Positions 12,801 to 24,200 of a DNA stretch of 64,000 bases are shown here, in pieces (the first letter of the stretch is position 1; each line of letters begins with the position of its first letter). Both the position numbers and the translations under genes were made by a program. The stretch spans positions 6,666,435-6,730,434 of the forward strand of contig JAJEKV010000006.1 of NCBI GenBank assembly GCA_021234155.1, read 5' to 3'. The DNA comes from Isoetes taiwanensis (lineage: Eukaryota > Streptophyta > Lycopodiopsida > Isoetales > Isoetaceae). The notes under the pieces are model-generated. The model was given only the letters and a program-made list of their open reading frames with translations, was not told the DNA's origin and ran no database searches.

Positions 12801-14860
12801 CCAACCCCAGGAGGCGCAGCCCCAAAGCTTCCTCAGGCAGCCTTTTCCCCGCAGCCAGGCCTCACGGGGTGTACGCTAAAGACCACACTCCCGGATGGCT
12901 CCCCGTGATCCCATCAAGGAATCCTTTGTTCCGTGAACCTGGTCCAGAAGGTCCAAAAATCCAACATCCGGCCCCGACAACATATCAAACCGCCAAGCGC
13001 CCCGCTGGGCGACATAGAAACTAGAAGTGTTTTGTCGCTCGGACATTGCGAGGTTCGGGAATGTGCCGAATCACTCCGCCACATCGTCCGGAATGCCGTA
13101 CCACCCTGTAACCGCTATACTGGCCAGCTTTGGTAAAAAGAAAAACAAACACTGGCGCTCTCAAGACAGAAGATACCCGCCAGCCCACCTCCCTAGGCCA
13201 ATCGGGACTACGAAAGTGTGTTGCACATGAGATAGTTTGGCTTCTTCGAAGGGTGGGCTTCTCGCCACAAAAATCCTAAGTCCCAGGCACGTCGCATGCT
13301 CAAGTCCATCGCGTGAGTACGCATCACGCTCCTGAGAGGGAAATTGCCTCACCGGCCGCTGTGGCCTTGGGAGAGGAATTTGTGCAAGCCGCCTCCCTGG
13401 AGTTTTGAACCCCGCGTCACGCCAACACTCGCTAACAAGACACTACAAGCAAGGTCCTAGCTTCTCAAACTTACAAGATAGAAATCCTCCCCAAACGTGA
13501 AACTCCTATGAGTTGCCGTTCTAGCAGTGGTTTGTACTCTTTGTAAGGCCGAAGTTTTGGTCTTTTGCACTTGGACGCGGGCCGCATCATATGCAGCTTG
13601 AGAGAACGCTGGCCAAGTGGAACCGACGCGAATGGAGTTTTGACCCTGTGACTCTCCAAGGCGCGCTTAGAAGTCGGAAAATACGTTTTCTTAGAAGAAG
13701 AAGACTGGGGAATTCGTAATTAATGCATAAGACGGACCGTAATTCTGATTTTTGTCACCAGCTTCCCGCTTCATCACAACATACGTGCCAATCCGTACCG
13801 GGATAAGGCCTTTAGATCAAATAGTTTGCACTAGAACAGTCCGCAAATTGTTGTTAAGCAAAATGAGCCCGCACACTTGCTCCAAGTCAAACAAGGCCGA
13901 CCTTGCAAGGCCTCCTCATTAGAGGAGAGTTCAACCCCGTGAGGCTAAGCCCCAAAAGCTTTCCCCGAGCAGCTCTTTCCTCGCAAATAGCCCCACGGGG
14001 TGTACGTTAAAGACCACACCCCGATCTCTGCCTCAGGATCCGGGGATCGCTGAATCCTTTGTTCCAGAACCCGGGTCCAGAAGGTCCAAAAATCCAACAT
14101 CCGTCCGAGAAGAATATCAAACCGCCACGCTCACGGGCGACAACAGAGAAACTAAAGTGTTTTGTCGCTCTCGACATTGCGAGGTTCGAATGCCGATCCG
14201 ACTTCGCCACATCGTCCCAATGCCAAAATTACCCTAGGGACCAAGTTATACCTGGCCACGGTGCAGAAAGAAACAAACACGCCTCTACATTGCAAAGATT
14301 CGCCAGCCCACCTCCTAGGCCACACCGACTAGGGTGCAAAACATGAGATAGTTTGGCGCTTCTTCGAAGGTGGCTTCGCCACAAAACTTGGTCCCTAGGG
14401 CAATGCGTCGACGCTCGAGTCCATTTCTGAGACAGATCACGGTCCGAGGGGAAGGTTCTGGCCACGCTGCCAGGCCTTTGGAAGAGGACTTTTGGGGCAA
14501 GCCGCCTCCTGGGTGGTTTTAGGGTCCGCGGTTCAAGGCCAACACCCCCTCTACGCCAAGACACCCGCCAGAAGGTCCTAGTCAACTGGACAAGATAGAG
14601 GCCTCAAACGAAAAAACTATGAGCTGCCGTGTTCTAGCGGTTTGGCGCTTTTGGGTGCCGAAGTTTTGGTCTTTTTCCACTTGGGACGGGCCAATCACAT
14701 GCAGTTGAGAACGCTGGAAGGGGAACTGACGAATGGAGTTTGGACCTGTACTCTCCCGTTGTGGCAGTTAGAAGTCAAGGCCCGCTTTGCAAAGAGCAAG
14801 ACATTCTGTAAGTTCTGATTTTTTGTCAGCTAGCATCCTAAGTCATCGCCAACATACAGG
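821..14860. repeat. Tandem array 1 of the ~1.12-kb monomer (12 anchors)
   Basis: The anchor GTTTAGATCAAATAG or a close variant recurs near 1540, 2651, 3769, 4877, 5989, 7130, 8239, 9368, 10500, 11585, 12683 and 13808, giving a period of about 1.1 kb. The array opens with the variant ACCCTATGGACTAAG (about 838), where later monomers have ACCCTAGGGACCAAG, and the first anchor reads GATATGG instead of GATAAGG. It closes with a truncated monomer lacking the AATTAATGCATAG segment. Monomer order is the same as in arrays 2 and 3, but this array carries many more scattered short indels and substitutions. Reading frames inside it are short and inconsistent between monomers, so I assign no gene. Confidence 0.9.
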
Positions 14861-15267
14861 CATGTTGAGATAAACTACATCTTCGCATGTTGGTAGGGTA
14901 TTAGTTCTCATAGCAGGGACAAAATTAAAAAAATATATATATGTCGTCAGAATAAGCGAACACGAAGCTATTGGTAAGGTATTAGTTATCGTGAGGGTGT
15001 AAGGTATTACTAGTTATCATCATCGTATTATATACCCTATAGCTCAACGGATGTACCACAAAAACATTGAACATTTTCATGGTGGTATATTTCGTGAACT
15101 TTAATCGGTGTAGCAAGTCAAATAAACCCCTATCCATGTTAAATAAACCCATGTATCAAGTGTACATGCATTCTATACTATTTAAAAAAAAAAAAAAAAA
15201 ATGGATGGAACACAGAGCAGAAAAGAAGTAGCCTAGCAAATTGAATGAACTTAATAAATGGGCTTAA
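14861..15267. repeat. Array tail segment E with poly-A, copy 1
   Basis: This is an AT-rich tail starting CATGTTGAGATAAACTAC, shared with 42605-43010 and 59912-60208. It contains an (AT)n run near 14933-14941, two related GGTAAGGTATTA motifs, and a 17-18 bp poly-A tract near 15184-15201 followed by GGATGGAACACAGAGCAG. Its end is broken by the retrotransposon that starts at 15268. No coding signal is visible. The same tail directly borders the CACTA right-end region in block 3, so it is probably internal transposon sequence. Confidence 0.7.
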
Positions 15268-15872
15268 TGTTAGCCCCCAGGCCCGGCGCATACAACGTGT
15301 CTATACTTGTCGCATGAGGGCGCAGGCCCCACCGCCACTCTGGTGGTCCAAGAAGAGGGATCCACAGGCGCCACGGGCGGGTCAAAGCTCCTCCAAGAAG
15401 CGTAAGACCCAAAGGTAGGACCCACCTGGGCCACTACTTGTCTCTGTTAGCACGGCCACGACAAATTTCAGATTCCCTGCTCGAGTGCCCAAGTAGTGGA
15501 GCACGCTTGTCATGATGAGGATCGATTCAGTTCGTGAGGCCACCCGTTCCTATATATTGTAGCATTTTGCTCCTTCCAAAAAAGGGGTTCAGAGTGTTCT
15601 TTGTGTCACTACAGAGCGTACATGCCGGTCGCCTCACAGCGCTTTTTGAGCCTTCATTGTACACTTGTTTTGATCAATGGATTGCCGTTTCTCCACAAGT
15701 GTCTTGTGTGTTTCATTGTGTATTGCCATTGCCGTTTTATCCGAAGTTTTTCTTTGTTCTTTCCTCTGTTAGCAAAAATCCCGCTGGACAAGAGTGTTCA
15801 GATTTGCCCCGCCGGACTTCAAGGATCTCACAGATCTCGCCCTCAGTGATCCCCGAAGCCCGACCCCAAACA
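15268..15872 (+). repeat. 5' LTR of the gypsy element
   Basis: The LTR starts TGTTAGCCCCCAGG and ends GACCCCAAACA, matching the repeat at 25633-26247 throughout. Shared stretches include GAAGAGGGATCCACA, TCAAAGCTCCTCCAAGAAGC, GTGCCCAAGTAGTGGAGCACG and TTCTTTGTGTCACTACAGAG. A TATATATT box lies at 15551. The stretch just after the LTR (CCGGGCGCTCGTGTCGCC) is where a primer binding site is expected, but I could not match it to a tRNA with confidence. Open frames crossing 15534-15983 lie mainly in LTR DNA and are not genes. Confidence 0.85.
15551..15558 (+). promoter_or_regulatory. TATA box in 5' LTR
   Basis: TATATATT lies in the context TTCC-TATATATT-GTAGC and is kept in the 3' LTR at 25918-25925. 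It sits near the middle of the LTR, where the U3/R junction of plant LTRs is expected, and is the likely core promoter of the element's genomic transcript. Confidence 0.5.
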
Positions 15873-16580
15873 CCGGGCGCTCGTGTCGCCTACTTCAAAG
15901 CCGTATTGATACCATGTTCAATCCCTTTCTTTACTCCCCGACGATATTCAACACCAGATGGAGTCAAGACGCCGCCGCCATGAATCGCGCTGACGCCCCG
16001 CTAATATGTCCACATACACTCGTTCGATTGTTCTTTCTCCGTAATGAGCGCACTGCTCCACCTACACCACGATTAACTTTCCGCACCGACCTCCCTCGTG
16101 GAAGGTCGCCATTGTTCCGCTCCTCGCTCGCCATATATCATGCAGGCCGCAAATACGCCTCTTTGAATTTACTCCACCTAATCCCCAACTCAAGATCCGA
16201 CAAACCACCGCACTTTTCTCTCGAACATCCGCAAAATGTTTTCTATTGGTAATCTTTTCTTTAGGAACTTCGTACCACCGCTTCCACCTTTTGTCAATTC
16301 CCCTACCGCTCGTTCCCTTTAATCGTTCCCCACACGCCGCTCATGCCTCGCTACAACCTTTTGTTCCCACTACAAACCGCTTCAAGATTCTTTTTACTAA
16401 TCTCACACAACCTATGCCGCTTTGCAGTACCTATGCAAAGAACCAACACCTATCGCTTTTTTTTTTCCACAAATGCAAACACCCATTCATGCTACCGACT
16501 TCTACACATGCTTTAAAACTCCCATATCCACTTTTGAAATGATAAAGGTAAACACATAGACCAGAGTGCTCAGTGCTCAC
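15873..16580 (+). other. Retrotransposon leader between 5' LTR and gag
   Basis: This is pyrimidine-rich sequence downstream of the 5' LTR. Frames of up to 152 aa start inside the LTR and run through 15794-16252, and a 98-aa frame covers 16246-16542. Their composition (Ser, Pro, Phe, Leu) follows the C/T-rich base composition and no domain is recognisable. I treat it as untranslated leader or decayed N-terminal gag sequence. Confidence 0.4.
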
Positions 16581-17695
16581 ATGGATGAATTTGAGTCACT
16601 TGCAGATCTCAATGGTCACTCCGATCCAAAACTAAAATTCCACATCTTTTCGACGACCCTCGCTGCGGAGCACCCTACCTAATGGCTGATGGCAAACAAA
16701 AGCCACCGGAAACAAGATTGATACACATGAAGACCTCTTTTCTTTCCCATTACTTCACCCCTTGCGATGATCAACAATCACGAATCCACCTCAACACACT
16801 CAAGCGTAACCCGTGAGAATCTGCCTCAGACTTTGCAGACCGACCGCAGATCTTAGTCAACAAGTTGAAGGAATTTCCAACCCAAAGCCAAATTCTAGTG
16901 TGGTTTCTTCAAGGCTTACCCTCTCACATCCGATTTATGATCGAGTATTTGCGCCCCCAAGACATTACAAGAAGCCATTGAATTAGTCAATCACTGCTCA
17001 TGTTTCTCACGCCGATCAAGCCACGATACTCCCATTTCCCTACTACACCCATCGCCAAGACTCGACCGCCTCCACGGCAGCTCCCAAGAAATAACATTTG
17101 GTGTACTATTTGCCAAGATTCGTGACATCCGCTAATGAGTGTAACTCGCGGATAGCATGATCCATTGCAAACGCCGCAACATGCAAACCACACCAATCAA
17201 GAATGTACAAATCCACCACCAAACAGACGACAACGCCTTGTTCACCAAGTGCGTAAGGTACCCACGCAAACTCAACCACGCATTACGTACATGTGCACAC
17301 CCACAAACAACAACAACCCCAAAGAATAACAAAGAACCACAACGGGACCTCCTCGCTCCACTTTTGATCCAAGTAAGTCCCAATGTTTCAACTGTGGACC
17401 AATGGGGTCATCACCATAGATTGTCCTCAACTTCCTCAAGTTCAAATACAAATTCTCGGCACCAATCAAACCACGACAAAGGCCTTTACACCTTTTCAAG
17501 TATGGGAAGCCAAGGGAAGGCAAGGCCCACGCCTGCTCAAACGCCACCACGGCCACCACAACAACAACCACGCCAACAAAGAAACAACTCAAAACAATTG
17601 GATGATCAACTCCAAGAAGAAATTTACCATGCAATCAACACCAGCCTTTGAATCCTCCAACCGATTGAGGTTCTCCTCATTCCCCACGCCATAAG
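16581..17695 (+). pseudogene. Gag-like region of the gypsy element, broken
   Basis: Gag forms the retrotransposon particle and packages its RNA. A frame from the ATG at 16581 gives a gag-like start with the stretch LKFHIFSTTLAAEHPT and then stops near 16680. Further gag-like stretches follow in other frames (around 16810-16985). At about 17384-17425 a CCHC zinc-knuckle pattern is recognisable: Cys-Phe-Asn-Cys-Gly-Pro-Met-Gly is followed by the His/Cys half in the next frame, so a frameshift splits the knuckle. The following Gln/Asn-rich stretch (17480-17640) is a linker. Several stops and shifts make this a pseudogene. Confidence 0.6.
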
Positions 17696-19079
17696 CACCC
17701 CGCACCAAGTTTTTGCAGCCGATTCTCGTATCAAATGAGCCATCAACCAAATCTGTTCATTTTGCACCCAACTGATCAACTACTTCCTCATGTTCAACCT
17801 AAACTTCGCAAAAGTCTGCTTCAACTCATCGAACGCAAGTAAGGTAAGGCACTCAAGTCCGCCAATGCTACCACACGATCGGAGCCACGACCACCTAATG
17901 CCACGACATCCGCAACACCACCACTAACATTGTCAGCCAAGTCGACCTCCTCAACAATGTAGCGACATCTATTGCCGAGCAACAACAACCCACGATCCAC
18001 CACAACTACCACCGCAATCCCTCCCCAACTTCAACAAGAACTTGCTAAAATCAAAATTCCTCTCAAAATTTTACGACTATCCTACAACTATGTCCAAAGA
18101 CTACGAGCACATTTTACAAAACCCAGATACCTGCACGTGCAGCCGCCATTATCAACACCCACTCTGCATGCACATCGCAATAAAAGGTCGTTCACCATGT
18201 TCGATCGATGGTGGCAAATGCAAATAATCTTATTACAGATAATCTCGACGACAATTGGGCATAAGGGAGCTCCATACCGCCCCTTATGACATCAAGCTTG
18301 CGAATGGCCATATCACGCCAATTACAAGGAGTTACACAACCAATACCACCAATATTGAGATCTACAATTTACCATGGAATTCGTGTTTGGAGAGCGTGAG
18401 AAGATCCTGAGATTATGAAATGTTAGTAGGATCTAATCTTTTTGAGACAAGCTAAAAGCATTCACCATCGGGCCACGATCAACTTGTTATCACGATGGCA
18501 AGCTCATCGCACGATGGATCTCACCACGGGCCGATCATTTCAGATCACACCGAATCGACAAAGGACTCAACAAGTTTGCAACACCTATCGGGCATAAGCC
18601 AAGGGTTTGCCACTCACGGCTTACCCGTAATACAATCAACCATGGGAAGACATGGATATTGATAAAGGCATAGCAACGCTGGTTGACCCCTATTTGACAC
18701 CTTGTAACAACGCCACATTGGTTCCACATGAGGAGACTGCACACCCCCAGCCCCTCCCTCCTCCTGCTCAAGAAGACACCACACTAACTCCTAGTGGCAC
18801 GCCACTATTTTTCAAAATTGGTCAACATGAACATCCTCGTCGCACTCGTGAGCCAGCCCACACCGCTCGTGATGATCAAGTCATTCCACACATTCAAACT
18901 CCCGCAGAGACATAATTGATATTGGAACAAATCAACCAATCCGATTGGCACGCTGAATTCACGCCAAAGATTCGTGGAGCAAGCCATTGTGCTATTCAAA
19001 CGCTTTCAAGCACATCTTTGCTTGAGCTACAAAGACCTCCGAGGTATCAAGAAAGAATTGGGACAACTCTCGATTCCCA
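17696..19079 (+). pseudogene. Region between gag and RT, probably decayed protease and linker
   Basis: In gypsy elements the aspartic protease lies between gag and RT. The region holds short plus-strand frames (17972-18289, 18652-18915) rich in Thr, Pro and His. I could not identify the protease Asp-Thr/Ser-Gly active-site motif with confidence. A minus-strand frame at 17821-18012 is made only of small hydrophobic residues and looks like an antisense shadow. Position rather than motif supports the call. Confidence 0.35.
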
Positions 19080-19770
19080 CTAGCCGATGCTAGACCCATC
19101 TAGCAACGATAAGATCGGGCTAACCCAAACTACCGCGAAAAGGTTAAAGCCTAAATTGACAAGCTTTTGACGCCGGACTTATCTACGAGGTCAAACATTC
19201 AATGGGTAAGTCCTATTGTTATTGCCCTCAAACATAATGGAAAAATCAAGGCTTGTGTGGATTATAGAAAACTCAATCAAGCCACCTGACCCGATCATTT
19301 CCCTCCCCCTTCACGGATCAAGTGTTGGAAGATGTAGCAGGCCACGAGATGTACTCCTTCATGGACGGCCCTCCGTTATAATCAAATATCCATTCGAGAA
19401 GAAGATCAACTAAAGACTACCTTCACTACTCCATGGGGTACCTTTGCTTACAAAGTCGCTCCTTTGGATTGTCAAACTCACCATCCACATTTCAACGATT
19501 ATGCTTGCTGCTTTTCAAGAGTACATGCAAGTTCATCCCTTTCGCAAGTCTTTTCAGTGATGACTTCTCCACTTACACCCACGCTATGGACCATTTGGTA
19601 AAACTTGAACTAGTTTTTCAACGCCGTGATGAATCTGAATTAGCCTCAATCCGAAAAAAGTGCACCTTCGTGGTCACCTCTGTGTACTTCTAGGACATGT
19701 CGTGAGTCGACACGCATTACAACGGACCCAAACAAAAATCAGCCGCGGTCATCGAGCATATCCACTGCGA
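19080..19770 (+). pseudogene. Reverse transcriptase domain of the gypsy element, frameshifted
   Basis: RT copies the element's RNA into DNA. Its hallmarks appear in order but in different frames: CVDYRKLN near 19255, a shifted FMDG-like stretch near 19360, FGLSNSPSTFQ at about 19462-19495, and an active-site FSDD (fitting the [YF]xDD box) at about 19551-19567, followed by TYTHAMDHL. The spacing of these motifs agrees with plant Ty3/gypsy RT. At least three frame changes and internal stops rule out an active enzyme. RNase H and integrase follow. Confidence 0.8.
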
Positions 19771-19859
19771 ACATCAAGGACACACGCTCCTTTCTTGGCA
19801 AAGTCAACTTCTATGCCACCTTTATTCCGCAATTGGCACCGACCGCCGATCCAATTCAC

Positions 19860-20360
19860 AAACCGACCGAAATCCATACACATGGACTTGGACATCCGAT
19901 GCAAATCAAGCTTTTAAAGAACTCAAAGTCAAGCTCACGTAAGCCCCGCGCATAGTACCACCTCAAATGGGACAAACCATTTCATGTCCATGTTGATGTT
20001 TCAGCTTTATGCGATTGAGCCGTTCTAGCTCAAGAGTATGCACCAAATCAGACAAGCCCATCGATACACGCCAGAAAACTCAATCCTCGCTGAAGCGCAA
20101 CTATTCGCCACTTTTAAAGGGAAGCCCTTGGCCTTATCTTTGTGTACAACGCCGACACTATCTTCTTGGTAGTCAAATTCGCTTTTATGTGGATCATCAA
20201 GCTCTTCTATATTTAATCAATAAGCCAAACCCCACGGGCCGAATTGCTCGATGGATATTGATATTGCAAGAGTTTGCCCCTTTTGAAATTATTCACAAGC
20301 CGACGCCCACACGGCCCCCGACTATCTTTCACGATACACACCTGATGATCCCTCTGGGAG
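19860..20360 (+). pseudogene. RNase H domain of the gypsy element, partly open
   Basis: RNase H removes the RNA strand during reverse transcription. The 284-aa frame at 20009-20863, the longest in the window, contains DHQALLYLINKP and GRIARWILILQEF at about 20190-20285, typical of the C-terminal part of gypsy RNase H. The N-terminal half (around 19870-20040) is in other frames. The frame continues without a stop into the integrase zinc-binding region, as expected for a pol polyprotein. Confidence 0.75.
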
Positions 20361-20459
20361 TTCACGATGCCCTTCCGATGCTCAACTGCTCCCGGTCACC
20401 GCCACGCCTCATTGGTACCACGACTATCAACGCTTTCTCACTCAGCGCGCACTCCCCGC

Positions 20460-21340
20460 CAAGTGACCCCACGCCTTCCGTAAAGACAACTTCGCATAAA
20501 CAACAATTCCTTCGCTGGCACGAGATTATACGATGGTTGCCGGGCCATCTCTATAAATGTGGCAAAGACAATGTGTCCGACGATGTGTTCTTCCTCACGG
20601 TCCCCGATCTAGTCAAACAAGCCCACGGCGACTTGGCAAAGGGTCATTTCAATGGAGACAACACAAAGAAGGAAACCCTCCTTGCCGGGTATTACCGCCC
20701 ACGCCAAAGATGCTCACAAATACACACGCACGCAGGATGTTTGTCGAGGCTTGGTAGACCCACGCCCGCGACGCCCACCGCCACGCCAATAGCCACGCCC
20801 CCCTTTGCCAAATGGGGTATGGATTTTGTTGGTCCCATGGACCCACCTCGCAATCAACACTAGGGCACGCTACATTCTAGTCTTCACGACTATGCAACCA
20901 AATGGGCTGAAGCGCAGTGCTCTACCCGACAACACGGCCGCTAGTACAAATAAGGTTCTCTACAAGAACATCATCACGCCGATTTGATGTCCCTTAGAAT
21001 TAGTTAGTGATCGTGGAGTTCATTTCATCAATCACACTATTGCTGAACTCACTAACTATCTCAAGACATTCATCACGTAAAAGCACGCCTTACTATCCCC
21101 TCGGTAATGGTTTGGTTGAAAAGCACAAACAAGGTGCTTATCCACATTCTCAAGAAGATTTGTGATCCTACAAGAAAAGATTGGCAAGATAAGTTACCTA
21201 CGCTTTATGGGCTTACAATACAACATACAAAGTAGCAACCGGTCAAACACCTTTTCGACTTGTGTATGGCCAAGAGGTTTTATGCCTTTTGAGTTCATTT
21301 TACCCTCACTCAAATTTCAGCTTAGCAAATGTAACATAAT
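20460..21340 (+). pseudogene. Integrase domain of the gypsy element, frameshifted
   Basis: Integrase inserts the DNA copy into the host genome. The open frame ending at 20863 shows a His/His...Cys/Cys-like N-terminal region (about 20620-20750) and the stretch WGMDFVGP with the first catalytic Asp (about 20815-20840). Beyond the frame break, VSDRGVHF (about 21004-21027) holds the second Asp, and NGLVEKHKQ (about 21105-21131) holds the Glu of the D,D-E triad. All three acidic positions are therefore still visible, but in different frames. Further integrase-like sequence runs to about 21340 and becomes unrecognisable. Confidence 0.75.
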
Positions 21341-22483
21341 CCATCAGCAGCCTTTGCAAGAACGAAGTTTATCAACCGAACAACCGGATGAACTTCAAGA
21401 GATGCTTTTCTTAGACTTCAACAAGGCAAACAACTACAAAAACAATGGCATGACAAACACATCAAAACAAAACTTTTCAAATTGGCTTACTTAGTTCTTC
21501 TTTACGACTCGAGATATCAACAACATCCCGCAAACTCAAGCTCGATGGTCGGGACCATACAAAATTTCCAGATACCACATCCCGAGTTTTACAATTACAA
21601 GAATTGATGGCACTCCATTTCCTACATTAGTCAATGGATTTCACTCAAGAAATTTCAAACCCCTCGCCGCAAAGATCCTTAGCTCAAGAACAAAATTTAC
21701 AACAAGATACCACTTGTACAAATTTATGAGAAACACTTTTCTATTATGTACAAAATTGCCCGGCTACACTCACTGTGGGATTTTTCAACCAAAAGTCCTA
21801 AACTAAACAAAAATTGGGAAAACCCCTATCATGTCAAGCATCGCCTTCTTTACTCGGGGCACTCCACTCTGAGGATGCGGAAGCCCCACAAATGCGAATT
21901 ACTCCAAATTTAACGATCACCTCCCCTAGCGATCGAAGTTTATCTCCCAAGTTGACGCCGCTTTCCAACCAAGGATCCATAGGGATCCCAAGGATTCCAT
22001 TGACGCCACAGATCGACGTCAGTCCATCTTGCATGTAATCCAACCGCTGAAGCTCACCGGACCAAATATCGAGTTCTCCATCTTCACGAATTTTGGTTCT
22101 TCTCGACTAACCCAACTTCCAATTTATAGGCTAATACCAACCCTAGCAAATGCTCACGAAAGGTCACCTCACGATATTCCGTAATCATTCCCCAATCGAT
22201 ATTTTTGTACCGCGCAAACTTTTTCGACTCTCTTTTTAATATTCCGACAACCGCCAAAGAGCTAATACCGGCCCCGCCATTAAAGTTTTATTCTCCCGCC
22301 AGAACTCTCACGATCTTGGTCTCAAGGTCGCCTCTTGAGATTCTCAATCGCCACGATCTTTCGACACGGTCTCCCACTTCCACTCAAAAAAAAAAAAAAA
22401 AACCGCCACTTCCACTTCTCACTTTTCACTCATACTCCACTCCGCCCTTCCGACTTCGTGATCTCGCCCACTTCACCTTCAAG
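21341..22483 (+). other. Post-integrase region of the gypsy element
   Basis: Plus-strand frames here (21162-21494, 21814-22038) are short and hydrophilic. Frame fragments near 21540-21660 resemble the C-terminal part of a gypsy integrase, but I could not find a chromodomain. A poly-A tract of about 17 bp lies near 22386-22402. No other feature is visible. Confidence 0.35.
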
Positions 22484-23480
22484 ATGGCTTCTACCTCCAA
22501 GAACTCAACACTCAACGCTGACGCACTAATGGATCCAAAAGCACCAAAAAATATCAAGTTCGCTTTTCATCCGCACCAGCCTCCCACATCCGCATCACCT
22601 ATAACCTCCCCGTGAGTTCCTGATTGTTTCATTTTCTCTCGCAACAGAAACTCCCGGCCCCCAACAAGAACAAATTACAAAGAATTTGTGGCTAACCCGG
22701 TGAAGGCGTAAGATGGATATGCCTCCCAAGTCGATGGAAACCCTATACTCCTAAACCCTCAAACCATAGCCTCTCGCTTTTCTACCCAATCCGCCAATGC
22801 CTTGTCTTACCTTGACATTGGTAAATATGATATTTCCAAATTCTCCGCTTCTATTCCTTATAATGCGCGCACAAACCAAGTCGTTCCACCTTTCCAAAGC
22901 AACATGATGCCTTTACCAAGTTTCTTTGGAGGAAATTTTTGGGTTACTCCATGAAGAATACCTCTATTAACGATGTTTTCTACCATCCGCATTATATATC
23001 CTCACCAACACCACCACTCAAAACAATCAATTGACTCAACTCCTCAGACGTAGATTTCAACAGAACTTGACAGCACTCTAAAAAATCCTAACTCTTCCTG
23101 ACCGCCCCATGGGAGCCCACTTCCGTGCTTTCATTAATCATCGCACCCCACGCCATCATGCCCCTTTCTCCACCAAGCCAACATCCCCGACCTTATTGAT
23201 GCTTTGAAAGGTCTTCAACCAAACTCTCCTCCTTCTCAAAGACCATCAATCTCGCACCCAACCCGCATGTAAAAAATTTCACAACCACCGCCTCCACCTC
23301 CTCAGAATTCCAATTCTCTAAAACCTATTCCTTCATTGATAACCAACCACCGTAACAACCACCGCTAACCTTGTGCAACAATTCCACTTTCGACTCAACA
23401 AAGAACAAAGAAAAAAACAAAGAAGAAAGACAACAAAACTCCCATTGATCTCAATGAAGTACTCACAAGGACACTCACAA
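22484..23480 (+). pseudogene. Extra open-frame region 3' of pol, unrecognised
   Basis: A methionine at 22484 begins MASTSKNSTLNADALMDPK, and the frame stays open to 22615. Beyond it, readable stretches in several frames (around 22795-23050 and 23100-23300) have a protein-like composition with Phe, Tyr, Leu and Pro. This suggests a decayed gene in sense orientation between pol and the 3' LTR. Additional sense or antisense genes at this place are known from the Tat/Athila part of plant Ty3/gypsy elements. I do not recognise the product. Confidence 0.35.
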
Positions 23481-24200
23481 AGAATGACCAAGGATCTATA
23501 AACAAGGGTGACAGATCAAAGCCATCCCATCCACCTCCTCACACCGTGGATACCTACAAAGGAAGCCGCCCTCACCGCCTTGATGCCCTCCGTGATCATC
23601 ACCGTAACTTCATAGCAGCCACCAGGCAAGCACGACACGAGTCCGGGACCAACTCCAAGCCGGGTCACAACACCAAGACCCATTTGGTCGACCGTGGAGG
23701 CCGAGAAGAAGCCTTGCACAATCAATTCATGATCCATCGAGAAACCCTTCATCAATCCCAAAGAAATTGTCAAGGAACTCAAGGAGTCCCTCAAACAAAA
23801 CGACACCAAGTACACCGATCTTGAGACACGCTTACAACAACTGGTCGTCACGAATAATGCTACTCGACCGAGAACAAAGACACTTCGCATACCCAACTTG
23901 ATACTTGAGTCCAAGGTCACGACTTTCAAACCACCTTGCGTATCAAGGATGCTCACATCGCATCTCTCCAAGGCAAGTTAGACCAGCTCACGCAACACAC
24001 GCCGCAGATGCTTTGAAATAGCCGCGACTCAAAACAGACTTGCAAGCCACCCGACTTCAAGCTCCTCCGATTCCCAACTTCTCCGACAAGTCCGACACCT
24101 CACACGCAAAGTCACGAATCGCAGACCAGCCTCCGGAAAGCAACAAGATATCATTGCAGACATAAGATACGCTTTTCCGATAGCCGAAAGCGCATGCCAG
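23481..24200 (+). pseudogene. Coiled-coil-like segment in the 3' extra region
   Basis: One plus-strand frame around 23757-23860 reads KEIVKELKESLKQNDTKYTD and continues LETRLQQLV. The regular spacing of Leu/Ile/Val with charged residues between fits a coiled coil. Further such stretches follow in shifted frames to about 24140. The open frame at 23546-23824 is a different frame of the same DNA. The likely product is a structural or nucleic-acid-associated accessory protein of the retrotransposon. This is composition-based, and no family is recognised. Confidence 0.3.

Noticed and set aside
15263-15267. Search for a 5-bp target duplication around the gypsy element.
   Set aside because: The flanking pentamers CTTAA and GCGAA do not match. 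GGC/GC next to the insertion point is too short to call.
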